Shown here one piece after another: positions 7,955 through 15,558 of a stretch of 64,000 bases of DNA. Made by a program: the position numbers and the translations under genes. Position 1 is the stretch's first letter; every line of letters begins with the position of its first letter. The notes beneath the pieces were generated by a model, which did not search any database, was not told the DNA's origin, and saw nothing but the letters and a program-made list of their open reading frames with translations. Source of the stretch: Paenibacillus tuaregi (lineage in GTDB: Bacteria; Bacillota; Bacilli; Paenibacillales; Paenibacillaceae); the NCBI RefSeq assembly GCF_900086655.1, contig NZ_LT575476.1:4819076-4883075 (forward strand), given 5' to 3'.

Positions 7955-10468
7955 TTACTTCACCAGCTGTCCACGGGTAACCCCCAGCTGGTTGGTTGCC
8001 TTCAGCTGCTTCCATACCTGGGTGCCGCTGATCTCGCCGCGCAGTGCGCGAGTGTACAGATCAATGACTTCCAACACCTGCTCTGGCGTCTCTTCCAGGA
8101 ACTCCACGCGGTAGCTCGGTACCCCGGCTTCCATGAAGTGGTTCAGATACTCAGCCCCTGACTGCTCGATCGCATTGTATACCGTATTGCGGCAGCCCTC
8201 GTCCACCCGCACCGGGTGGGACATGCCGATCCGGTCCTGAAGCGATGCCCGGTGCTCTTCACATGGACGCCCACAGTTCGTATAATCCGTACCTTCGCTG
8301 AGGAACGTGCAGTATACGCAGTGCTCGGTATGGAACATCGGCAGATGCTGATGAATGACAATTTCCATCTCCGCCGTCCGGCTCTTGCCGAGAAGATCAA
8401 CCATCTGCTGAATGTTCAGGTCGTAAGATGGAGTGACCCGGTCAACGCCTGCTTCAAGGAACAATTCAACCGCTTTATGATTCGCAATGTTCAAGGAGAA
8501 GTCGCCGATCAGCATCGGCTGAGGCGCATCCGGGTTCTCCAGCCGGTGGCGCAGGTAATAATAAAGCGCACCGGTGTTGCGCACCAGCACCGCGTCGGGC
8601 TGAAGACGCAGGATGTTGTTATGGTAGCCGTTCTCGCCAGGCATATGAATGCGCGGCGTAGCCAGCGCAATCGGCTTGCCTGCCTTGCGGGCGGCTTCCA
8701 CCGCTGCCGGGAACTGCTTGATGAACTCGAAGTCGGCGTAAATCATATCCACGCCGGTCTTCAGGGCAGCCTGCACCTGCTCCAGGCTGCGGCACAGCGC
8801 GGTCAGCTTCGCCTGACCGCGGGCAACCGGCTGCGCAGGCTTCGCCGCGTCGCCGTAAATCTCTACCGCCCGTTTCACATACACGGGCGGCTTCGGACGC
8901 TCGCCTGCGAGCAGCTCCACCGCGCGGCGGCGGATGCTGTTCAGCTCGCGGATGGGCACGATCACGTCGCCATGCAGCTCCGTATCCAGCTCTTCGAGCT
9001 GGAACACCGTGCCGCCGAGGCGGCCGAGCTGCTCTTCCAGCAGCTCGTGGTCCATCGGGCGCTTCTGAGCGACTTCCAGCTCCAGCTCCGAGTCCACCCG
9101 GACGGTAGTGCCTTTCTGCACGTCCGTCCAGAACGTGACGAGCGGCTGACCCGCATGCCCGATGGCCCGGACACGGACCGGGAACACCCGATACGGCTTC
9201 TCCGTCTCAAAAGTCTGACGCATCCGCTTGTCCAATGCCGGGTCACTCGTCTTCCAGATGCGGTCCCCGACGTGCAGCTTGCGCAGATCCACATCATTGC
9301 GGCCGGGTACAATGTCAATAATCCAGCCTTCACCGGCTTCTCCTTCGATCTTAACGCCCTTGCGGCGCAGATCGTAGACGCGCCCGCCCTCTTCCTTCTT
9401 CGTAGGGTCTCCGGCGTCAAATACAATTCCGTCGCCGCGTTTCAGCGGCGCATCCAGACGGCATACCACGCCGTCTCTCAAGATCTGCTCGACCCGGCCG
9501 AGATATACCCCGCGGCTCTTTGGAAAAGTCCCTTCCACCAGCTTCTTGTTGTTCGTACCTTCCAGGAAGCCGTGGGTGAATCCACGCGAGAAGCTCTGCT
9601 GAAGCTCACGAATCTCCTCCTTGGAGATGCGCTCCTTGTTCCCTTCGAAATACAGATCAATGGCCTTGCGGTATTTGCTCACCACGTTAGCCACATATTC
9701 CGGACTCTTCATACGCCCTTCGATTTTGAACGAGGTTACGCCCGCTTCTATCAGCTCAGGCATAATATCAACGGCAGCCAAGTCCTTAGGGGACAGCAGA
9801 TAAGCCACATCCCCCATCGGCTTCTGCTCGCCGTCCACCATCAGATCATAAGGCAGGCGGCAGGCCTGAGCGCATTCCCCACGATTCGCCGAGCGTCCGC
9901 CCCACATTTCAGAGGTAAGACACTGCCCAGAGTAAGACACACAGAGTGCCCCGTGGACAAACACTTCCATCGGAAGCTTCGCCTGCTCACCGATCTTCTG
10001 AATTTGCTTGAGATTGTTCTCACGCCCAAGCACAACCCGCTCCATATTGAACGGCTTGGTGAATTCGACCGCTTCCGGCGAGGTGATCGTCATTTGTGTT
10101 GATCCGTGAATCGGGAAGTCCGGGGAGATTTCGCGGATCATTTTGACCAGACCCAAATCCTGCACGATAACTGCATCCACACCCGCATCAATACAGGCTT
10201 CAATCAATTCCTTGGCATCCGCTAACTCATCCTCAAAAACAAGGATGTTGAAGGTCAGGAACCCTTTAACCCCATAGCTGTGCAGATATCCCATGATCTC
10301 GGGCAGCTCCGCCATGCGGAAATTGTTGGCCCGCGCCCGGGCATTAAACTTCTCCACCCCGAAAAAGATCGCATCGGCCCCGTTGGCCACGGCCGCACGC
10401 ATACAGTCCCAATCGCCGGCAGGAGCCAGAAGCTCCACGTCTTGTCTTGTTATTGCTGTACTGCTCAT
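7955..10468 (-). CDS. U32 family protein, likely RNA hydroxylation (RlhA-like)
   Basis: An 837-aa protein of the U32 family, once called peptidases. E. coli RlhA of this family makes 5-hydroxycytidine in 23S rRNA, and the TrhP relatives hydroxylate tRNA uridine. The N-terminal half is the U32 core (VELLAPAGDWD at the start). The family signature is at about residues 168-205: EVFVHGALCVSYSGQC followed by SANRGECAQACR, with its cluster of cysteines. The long C-terminal half, containing the DUF3656-type region and a second cysteine-rich stretch (HCVYCTFL, NCGRPC), matches the long RlhA-like form and not the two-gene YrrN/YrrO form of Bacillus. GGAGG lies six bases before the ATG. Monocistronic. 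Substrate is inferred, not seen. Confidence 0.88.
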   Translation of the reverse strand: MSSTAITRQDVELLAPAGDWDCMRAAVANGADAIFFGVEKFNARARANNFRMAELPEIMGYLHSYGVKGFLTFNILVFEDELADAKELIEACIDAGVDAVIVQDLGLVKMIREISPDFPIHGSTQMTITSPEAVEFTKPFNMERVVLGRENNLKQIQKIGEQAKLPMEVFVHGALCVSYSGQCLTSEMWGGRSANRGECAQACRLPYDLMVDGEQKPMGDVAYLLSPKDLAAVDIMPELIEAGVTSFKIEGRMKSPEYVANVVSKYRKAIDLYFEGNKERISKEEIRELQQSFSRGFTHGFLEGTNNKKLVEGTFPKSRGVYLGRVEQILRDGVVCRLDAPLKRGDGIVFDAGDPTKKEEGGRVYDLRRKGVKIEGEAGEGWIIDIVPGRNDVDLRKLHVGDRIWKTSDPALDKRMRQTFETEKPYRVFPVRVRAIGHAGQPLVTFWTDVQKGTTVRVDSELELEVAQKRPMDHELLEEQLGRLGGTVFQLEELDTELHGDVIVPIRELNSIRRRAVELLAGERPKPPVYVKRAVEIYGDAAKPAQPVARGQAKLTALCRSLEQVQAALKTGVDMIYADFEFIKQFPAAVEAARKAGKPIALATPRIHMPGENGYHNNILRLQPDAVLVRNTGALYYYLRHRLENPDAPQPMLIGDFSLNIANHKAVELFLEAGVDRVTPSYDLNIQQMVDLLGKSRTAEMEIVIHQHLPMFHTEHCVYCTFLSEGTDYTNCGRPCEEHRASLQDRIGMSHPVRVDEGCRNTVYNAIEQSGAEYLNHFMEAGVPSYRVEFLEETPEQVLEVIDLYTRALRGEISGTQVWKQLKATNQLGVTRGQLVK

Positions 10469-10654
10469 TTATGTCCTCCCGGATCGGATGAGACCGATCA
10501 GATATATTTTAAGTGTAACCCTCTATCCTGAATCTTAATTCAAAGCCGCTTTAACTAGTATAGTTTATCAGAATTTAGAGCAATGCTCTAGCGAAAAGAA
10601 AGAAATTGGCATCATTATTTTCATTTTCAAGGATGCTGTCTTAGGCCTTGGCAA

Positions 10655-10697
10655 AAAAGAAAGCTCTACAGAGATTTCACTCTCATGCAGAGCTTTT
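10655..10697 (-). terminator. Rho-independent terminator
   Basis: AAAGCTCT / AGAGCTTT stem followed on the minus strand by TTCTTTTTT. It lies just after the stop of the secreted protein gene at 10711-12606. Confidence 0.75.
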
Positions 10698-10710
10698 TGC
10701 TTAGCACCTA

Positions 10711-12606
10711 TTACTTCGTCCATCCAAAAGATTCAACCGTCTTCTGCAGCGCCGCTTTCTGCTCCGCCGTCCGGTTCGAATCATTTATTACGGAAGTGAT
10801 CCGGTAGGCTGTGCCATCCCGGCTGAATAGAATCAGCTGCTTCGATTTGGGTACGCCCCCTTCAGTCTGATGGATGCGGAACACCGTTGCCGGAACACCA
10901 ACAAAAGTCACTTTATCCACACCTTCCAGAACAAAGTCCTTATTGCTCTGGGCAGCTTCATTATAATAGCTCCGCAGCTGGGAAACCCTCAGGTCCGGGT
11001 CGCTAGCCGGCTCAGTTTCAATCTTGAAGCTCCCGCCGGTGAACTGGTATTCTGCCCCGGATTGCTCATAACGCTCACTAAGGCTTCGCCAATACAAAGG
11101 AATGGATACCGAATAGTGGTAGCTGCCCGAAGCTTTCATGACACTCTTAGCCAGGTCAGATTGGAAGCGCCGGTTCTCCAGATTGCCGAAATAATTGGTG
11201 TTCCCCTCAAAATCAATATCCAGGGAGGAGAGAATAGATTTGAAAGTATCTTGTCCGCCCTCCTGTGGTATCGGAGCCGTATACTCCAGCAGATACCTGT
11301 ACCCCCCGTTAATCAGCAATGCCCGCTTCAACTGCCTCCAGCCATCACCGTAGTTATATTCCGCTTCCTGAAGCAGTCCTTTCTCCCCGGCCGCCTCAGT
11401 AGAAGATTTACTCTTGAATTGATAAGCTTCCGGGATAAACTTCTGTTTGTCCTGTCCGGTCAGCTGATCTGCCCAGCTCTCCAATGTTAAACCCTTGGGT
11501 GCCGATGAGATATAGACTGCCAGGGATTCCCCATTCTTTCCGGTATAGGTCATTTGACTGGAGTCTGCGCTCCAACCCGCCGGAATCAGCAGCGATATTC
11601 CATATTCCTCATTCACGGCTTCAATCATTCCATTCTTGACGTTGGAAACATCCTTAATGGTTGTATCCGAAGGATCGAAGCCGGGCCGGAATGAATCCAG
11701 AAAGGCATCATAGTCCTTGAGGTCTTTGTAGGATTTGGCTGTCTGGGATAGCAGATACAAGGTGTAAATGCGCTTATTTCCGTAGTAAGCTCGTCCTTCC
11801 CACAGCGAACCGTCTTTATCCGACGAAATGATGCGGGCATAAGGGACCGGGGCTGCCGGAAAAGTGCTCTGATCAAGCACCGTCTCCCCACTATTCCGGG
11901 AACTCGTAAGCAGCACATCCATAAGTGTATCCGTATCGGCCTCCTTTGCCAAAAGATCCCCGGCATGGACCTCTACATAGTATGCATCTCCGCTATCCGA
12001 AAAGGTCGTCACACTCTCATCCGTGCTGCTGCCCAGGATTAGATCTTGCGGATAATCGAGACTCCATCCGTAATAACTGCTGCCAACTCGGGTCTTGCCC
12101 GAATCTGTGTTGATATTTCCTTCATCGCCGGAATCAGCTTGTTCGCCATCTTGAAGGCTTACCGTAATTTGACCCTTCCCGCTGGTTGTAACCTTTGCTC
12201 CTATCCCGTTCGCAATCAGACGAAGGGGCGCCATCAGGGTATTTTGCAGCATCGCGGGAGCAGCTTCAGATCTATATTTCCGACCGTCTATCCATATAAT
12301 CGGGCTGCCTACTGCCAACGTGACTTTGTGGCCGTTCTGCTGCAGCGTGACCTCGTTCCCGTCCCGCATTTTGATATCGGCTCCAAACGCCTTCTTAAAT
12401 ACCCCCAGTGGAACCATCGTTACCCCATGAATTTGGTAAGGCTGCACAATGGACTGGGCGGAGCCATTGATCTGCGCATTCTTGCTTCCTACAGTGATTT
12501 GCAGTTCCAGGGACTTTCCGGCATAGGCCGTCAAGGATAGACCTGACATTCCTAGCAGAAGGGCAAGTATAAGAGAAACCGCGCCCGTTTTTTGTAGAAT
12601 TTTCAT
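10711..12606 (-). CDS. Secreted protein with copper amine oxidase N-terminal domain
   Basis: A 631-aa exported protein. A signal peptide (basic MKILQK, hydrophobic core, cleavage near LTAYAGK, residue 29) leads into a copper-amine-oxidase N-terminal-like domain at about 35-150 (YQIHGVTMVPLGVFKKAFGA, WIDGRKYRSEAAPAM, NTLMAPLRLIANGIGAKV), a wall-associated module very common in Paenibacillus. Two or three repeated domains follow, each opening with YGWSLDYPQDL or YGISLLIPAGW and containing a tyrosine-rich strand region, similar in pattern to PsbP-like folds. There is no catalytic motif. The ribosome binding site is weak (GAGG 14 bases away). It is flanked by structured repeat copies and terminators, so probably a single-gene unit. 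The role is unknown. Confidence 0.8.
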   Translation of the reverse strand: MKILQKTGAVSLILALLLGMSGLSLTAYAGKSLELQITVGSKNAQINGSAQSIVQPYQIHGVTMVPLGVFKKAFGADIKMRDGNEVTLQQNGHKVTLAVGSPIIWIDGRKYRSEAAPAMLQNTLMAPLRLIANGIGAKVTTSGKGQITVSLQDGEQADSGDEGNINTDSGKTRVGSSYYGWSLDYPQDLILGSSTDESVTTFSDSGDAYYVEVHAGDLLAKEADTDTLMDVLLTSSRNSGETVLDQSTFPAAPVPYARIISSDKDGSLWEGRAYYGNKRIYTLYLLSQTAKSYKDLKDYDAFLDSFRPGFDPSDTTIKDVSNVKNGMIEAVNEEYGISLLIPAGWSADSSQMTYTGKNGESLAVYISSAPKGLTLESWADQLTGQDKQKFIPEAYQFKSKSSTEAAGEKGLLQEAEYNYGDGWRQLKRALLINGGYRYLLEYTAPIPQEGGQDTFKSILSSLDIDFEGNTNYFGNLENRRFQSDLAKSVMKASGSYHYSVSIPLYWRSLSERYEQSGAEYQFTGGSFKIETEPASDPDLRVSQLRSYYNEAAQSNKDFVLEGVDKVTFVGVPATVFRIHQTEGGVPKSKQLILFSRDGTAYRITSVINDSNRTAEQKAALQKTVESFGWTK

Positions 12607-12651
12607 AATTGAAGAATCAACCTCTTCCCATGAATACTTAATAAAATGAGC

Positions 12652-12843
12652 TATATAAAATGAACTTATGAAGTTACCCCTTTCGGCGCTGCGATTCCGA
12701 GTGTTCTTACGACCGCTGCTGTCTCCGAAATGCTTGGACTAAATACCCAATGGGGCATTTTGGAGAAAAGGAGGACGCTCCGCTTCTTCAGAACCACTCG
12801 GGATCGAAGCTGAGAGAGGTTAATTTTTAAAGTTCGTTTTATA
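12652..12843. mobile_element. Structured repeat, family 1, copy A (complete)
   Basis: A 192-bp element between the secreted protein gene and htrA. Its ends are inverted repeats (TATATAAAATGAACTT on the left, AAGTTCGTTTTATA on the right). Inside are CCGAGTGTTCT paired with AGAACCACTCGG, a long hairpin (GTCTCCGAAATGC / GCATTTTGGAG), and a small GGACGCTCC hairpin. The same layout recurs at 14203, 30441, 47776, 51296 and 57212. Confidence 0.85.
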
Positions 12844-12888
12844 CTTTACCTTGAACCACTTGTTTCCTAGCCTTCTACTAGTGTTTAA

Positions 12889-14106
12889 TCATTCCTGATC
12901 GTCTATAGACTGGTCCTCACCCTCCTCAGATGTACTGGCACCGCTAAGTGAACCGGAGTCTTTGGACAGAACCAGCTTCCGGGTGACAATATCGCCCCCC
13001 GATTCCAGCCACAGCGTGACCGTCTGACCAGGGCTGTAAGACTTGAGAAGCTCGTTCAAATCCACAACGGATGAGACCTTCCTGCCATCCAGCCTGTAGA
13101 GAACATCCCCTTTCTGAAGCCCGGCTTTTTGGGCCTCCGCAGAGTGGACATTCTTCACTGTCATTGGCTCATCCCCAGGCAATCCAACAACAGCCGACCA
13201 ACTCTCTTCAAGTTCTACGCCAAGGGAAGGACGGTTGACCGTCCCATACTCGAACAGTTGATCAACCACATACTGCACCGTATTCACCGGAATGGAAAAG
13301 CCCATGTTTTCAACCCCGATGGCTTCAAATTTCATGGAATTTATTCCGATGACCTCACCCTTCATATTCAGCAGCGGTCCCCCGCTGTTTCCCGGATTGA
13401 TCGCCGTATCCGTCTGGATTAACCGATAAGCCGCATTCACTGCACGGTTAACTCCACTGACAATTCCTTGTGTTGCCGAGTTCCGCAGGGAGAAAGAGAT
13501 CGGGGTTCCAAGCGCGATAACCTTCTCTCCGACAACGGTACTTCGCGAAGCCGGAGCGAACTTGGCCGGGTGCAGTGACTTTGCGTTTATTTTGATTAGG
13601 GCAATATCGCTGACTTCATCTACATAAGATTCCGCAATGCTGTAAGACTTGCCGTCCGCCGTTACTACAAGCGCATTCGCAAGTCCCTGTACCACATGTG
13701 TATTTGTTACAATCCAACCGTCTGAGCGGATAATCACACCGGTTCCATGGGCAAGATCATAGCGGCTGTCCCCTTGACTCTTATTTGCCTGTTCGCTCGC
13801 TTTTCCAATGATCCCTACTACAGAAGGGGAAACCTTCTGTATAATTTGAGGAACTGGGTCCACTTGTGTGGTTACTGTAGCTCGGGCAGAATTTGAGCTT
13901 GCTTTTGAGTTTGCACTTGAGTTTGATTTTGAACTTGGGTTTGATTTTACCTTCACTGTCTGAATAGAATCGGCCTTCACCTTACTGGATACTCCCTTGC
14001 TTGTTAAAGGGCTGGAGGATGCTCCCGCAGGTACTGCAATCCCGCTGCCTAACCCCAATACCACCCCAAACAGCAGCCCTGCCGCTACTTTACCTTTCAA
14101 TTCCAT
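12889..14106 (-). CDS. HtrA/DegP-like trypsin-fold serine protease
   Basis: A surface quality-control protease, 405 aa. An N-terminal signal or anchor segment (LLFGVVLGLGSGIAVPAGAS, residues 11-30) is followed by a low-complexity Ser/Asn/Lys linker at 40-80, encoded by a TTTGA-rich repetitive stretch near 13880-13960. The protease domain spans about 85-270, with catalytic His137 (TNTHVV), Asp167 (SDIALI) and Ser241 (NPGNSGGPL). A single PDZ domain lies at about 290-375 (PSLGVELEES, AGLQKGDVLYRLDG) and the tail is acidic. Architecture matches Bacillus HtrA/YyxA-type enzymes except that the anchor could be a cleavable signal peptide. It is flanked on both sides by structured repeats, so regulatory elements are probably within a few hundred bases of 14106. 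Confidence 0.92.
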   Translation of the reverse strand: MELKGKVAAGLLFGVVLGLGSGIAVPAGASSSPLTSKGVSSKVKADSIQTVKVKSNPSSKSNSSANSKASSNSARATVTTQVDPVPQIIQKVSPSVVGIIGKASEQANKSQGDSRYDLAHGTGVIIRSDGWIVTNTHVVQGLANALVVTADGKSYSIAESYVDEVSDIALIKINAKSLHPAKFAPASRSTVVGEKVIALGTPISFSLRNSATQGIVSGVNRAVNAAYRLIQTDTAINPGNSGGPLLNMKGEVIGINSMKFEAIGVENMGFSIPVNTVQYVVDQLFEYGTVNRPSLGVELEESWSAVVGLPGDEPMTVKNVHSAEAQKAGLQKGDVLYRLDGRKVSSVVDLNELLKSYSPGQTVTLWLESGGDIVTRKLVLSKDSGSLSGASTSEEGEDQSIDDQE

Positions 14107-14202
14107 ATGCTTGTCCGCCCCTCTCTTTCTATAACGCCTAAATGAATCAAACTGACTCCCTATCTTACCTATAAGTGAACAATTGAAATAGAGAAAATAG
14201 GC

Positions 14203-14580
14203 TATATAAAATGAACTTAAGAAGATTGCCTTTTGGGCGCTGCGATGCCGAGTGTTCTTACGACCACGGTTATATCCGAAATGCTTGAACTATATAAGTT
14301 GAACTATGAATTTACAGGTAGGGCAGCCGTGTGAAATGTTCTTCCGATCGCTGTTGTGCCCAGATTTCTTGATTAAATTTATTAAGGTAGAAGTCCGGTC
14401 ACAAAGGCGAACGCTTCGCTTCTCCAGAATCATTTCACACTATTGCCTATTAGCAATTCTTAAGTTCAACTTATATAGATACCCAGTGGGGCATTTGGGA
14501 GACAAAGGCGGACGCTCCGTTTCTTCAGAATCCCTCGTCCTCTCCGCCAAGATCGGTAATTCTAAAGTTCATTTTTTATA
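14203..14580. mobile_element. Structured repeat, family 1, copy B, interrupted by a family 2 copy
   Basis: Left end TATATAAAATGAACTT at 14203, right end AAAGTTCATTTTTTATA at 14580. Without the 185 bp inserted in its central loop it would be 193 bp, nearly the same as copy A. The core includes CCGAGTGTTCT on the left and GGCGGACGCTCCG with TTCTTCAGAATCCCTCG on the right. The insertion point falls in the loop of the long hairpin. Confidence 0.88.
14293..14475. mobile_element. Structured repeat, family 2, nested copy with TA duplication
   Basis: A 183-bp element with inverted ends TATAAGTTGAACT and AGTTCAACTTATA (13 bp), flanked by TA at 14291-14292 and 14476-14477. The empty site in other family 1 copies reads GAAC-TA-GATA, so one TA has been duplicated. 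Inside, GTGTGAAATGTTCT pairs with AGAATCATTTCACAC, and GCGAA-CGC-TTCGC forms a small hairpin. It has no coding capacity of its own. The pattern is that of a non-autonomous transposable element using TA targets. Confidence 0.88.
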
Positions 14581-14885
14581 CAGTACACAGGGCACCTAAT
14601 CGAACCTCGTTTCTTAAGCTTATTTCATATAGTACGAACAATATTCCTAGGATTCGCTGTTCTTCATAGATTCTTATTATCGATAACGATAACAGATAGA
14701 ATTACTCTCCAAGGCAGCCTCTGTCATATCTACGGAGGCGTATTACGGCCATATTGATGTCCTTTTCTTTAGTTCATCTTATGGAATCTATCATTTTGGA
14801 ACGTTTTGGTAGAAATACTGTAGCACAGTTCCAGCCCCTTCACAATTGACCGGAGGAGGGATTTTTTGCGGATATCCTTAAACGA
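14581..14885. other. Intergenic stretch without a gene
   Basis: About 300 bp after the nested repeat. I see no ORF with a ribosome binding site. The only notable feature is the palindrome TTATCG-ATAA-CGATAA at 14677-14692, which resembles an iron-regulator (Fur) box but has no clear target gene. Confidence 0.5.
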
Positions 14886-14921
14886 AAAAACACCCCGCCC
14901 GCAACAGCAGACGAAGTGTTT
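14886..14921 (-). terminator. Rho-independent terminator
   Basis: On the minus strand AAACAC / GTGTTT encloses CGTCTGC / GCGGGCG with loop TGTT, followed by TTTTTT. It ends the small membrane protein gene at 14958-15170. Confidence 0.85.
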
Positions 14922-14957
14922 CTAACCATGTTGATTATTCAGAAGTTGACTTGGTTC

Positions 14958-15170
14958 TTAGCTGAACCAGGCCTTGATCATCGCAAAGTCGGTTGCCAGG
15001 AACACGAGCAGGCTGATAATTCCGAAACCGATTGCAAAGAAGTTTTTGTCACGGGCTTTGATCAGGCGGAAAACCCCGATAACAATCAGAATAGTAAACA
15101 GCAGCATAAAAATATCAAACATGTTAAAGGTAGTTGTTGTTTCTCCCGGTTCTATCGCAAGCAACCTCAT
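14958..15170 (-). CDS. Small membrane protein, 70 aa, possibly DUF2759
   Basis: Two membrane segments can be seen: FMLLFTILIVIGVFRLI (about residues 21-37) and FFAIGFGIISLLVFLATDF (about 44-63), joined by a basic turn KARDKN. This small two-helix layout resembles the DUF2759/YqgW proteins of Bacilli, but the match is by pattern only. The ATG at 15170 has GGAGG eight bases upstream, so the eight-codon upstream extension in the frame is not used. The gene stands alone, with its own terminator. Confidence 0.7.
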   Translation of the reverse strand: MRLLAIEPGETTTTFNMFDIFMLLFTILIVIGVFRLIKARDKNFFAIGFGIISLLVFLATDFAMIKAWFS

Positions 15171-15323
15171 GCTGGAGACCTCCTCTGAATTCACAAAATT
15201 TACACATCTCCTTATATGTTATCTTCACCCAGAAGCAGATGCAAGCGAAATATAAAACTTTTTTTTGGAGCCATTTTTGCTTAATATATCCAATAAGACT
15301 TTCTCGCGTCCGATTATGGGCAA

Positions 15324-15358
15324 AAAGGCCCTTTCTGCTTCCAGAAAAGGGCCTTTCG
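15324..15358 (-). terminator. Rho-independent terminator, probably for uvrA
   Basis: AAGGCCCTTTTCTG / CAGAAAGGGCCTT with loop GAAG and TTTTT on the minus strand. It lies 200 bp beyond the uvrA stop codon; 15171-15558 holds no supported gene. Confidence 0.75.
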
Positions 15359-15558
15359 TGTTGTTGTGTGCTAATGTCTTTCGGATGGCGATACAATTTC
15401 TCAATCCAGCTGCAAATGCCACTCCTGCCGCTTCGAAAAGATCGCTCAAGCTATCTCCACCTGAATCTTATATTAAAGTTCCTCATATACAGAACGAACT
15501 CGGAACCTCAACAAGTAATTTTGAAGCCCCTGTAATCCCAAAAACACCTGTACTATCC

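Noticed and set aside
8216-10102. 628-codon open frame on the plus strand opposite the U32 gene
   Set aside because: It is rich in Arg, His and Leu, has no recognisable motif, and lies antisense to a well-supported gene; it is produced by that gene's codon bias.
14677-14692. Fur-box-like palindrome TTATCGATAACGATAA
   Set aside because: No gene or promoter nearby is placed to be controlled by it; such AT-rich palindromes arise by chance. Kept only as a note in the intergenic entry.
15225-15449. 74-codon minus-strand frame after uvrA
   Set aside because: It spans the uvrA terminator hairpin and has no ribosome binding site or motif.
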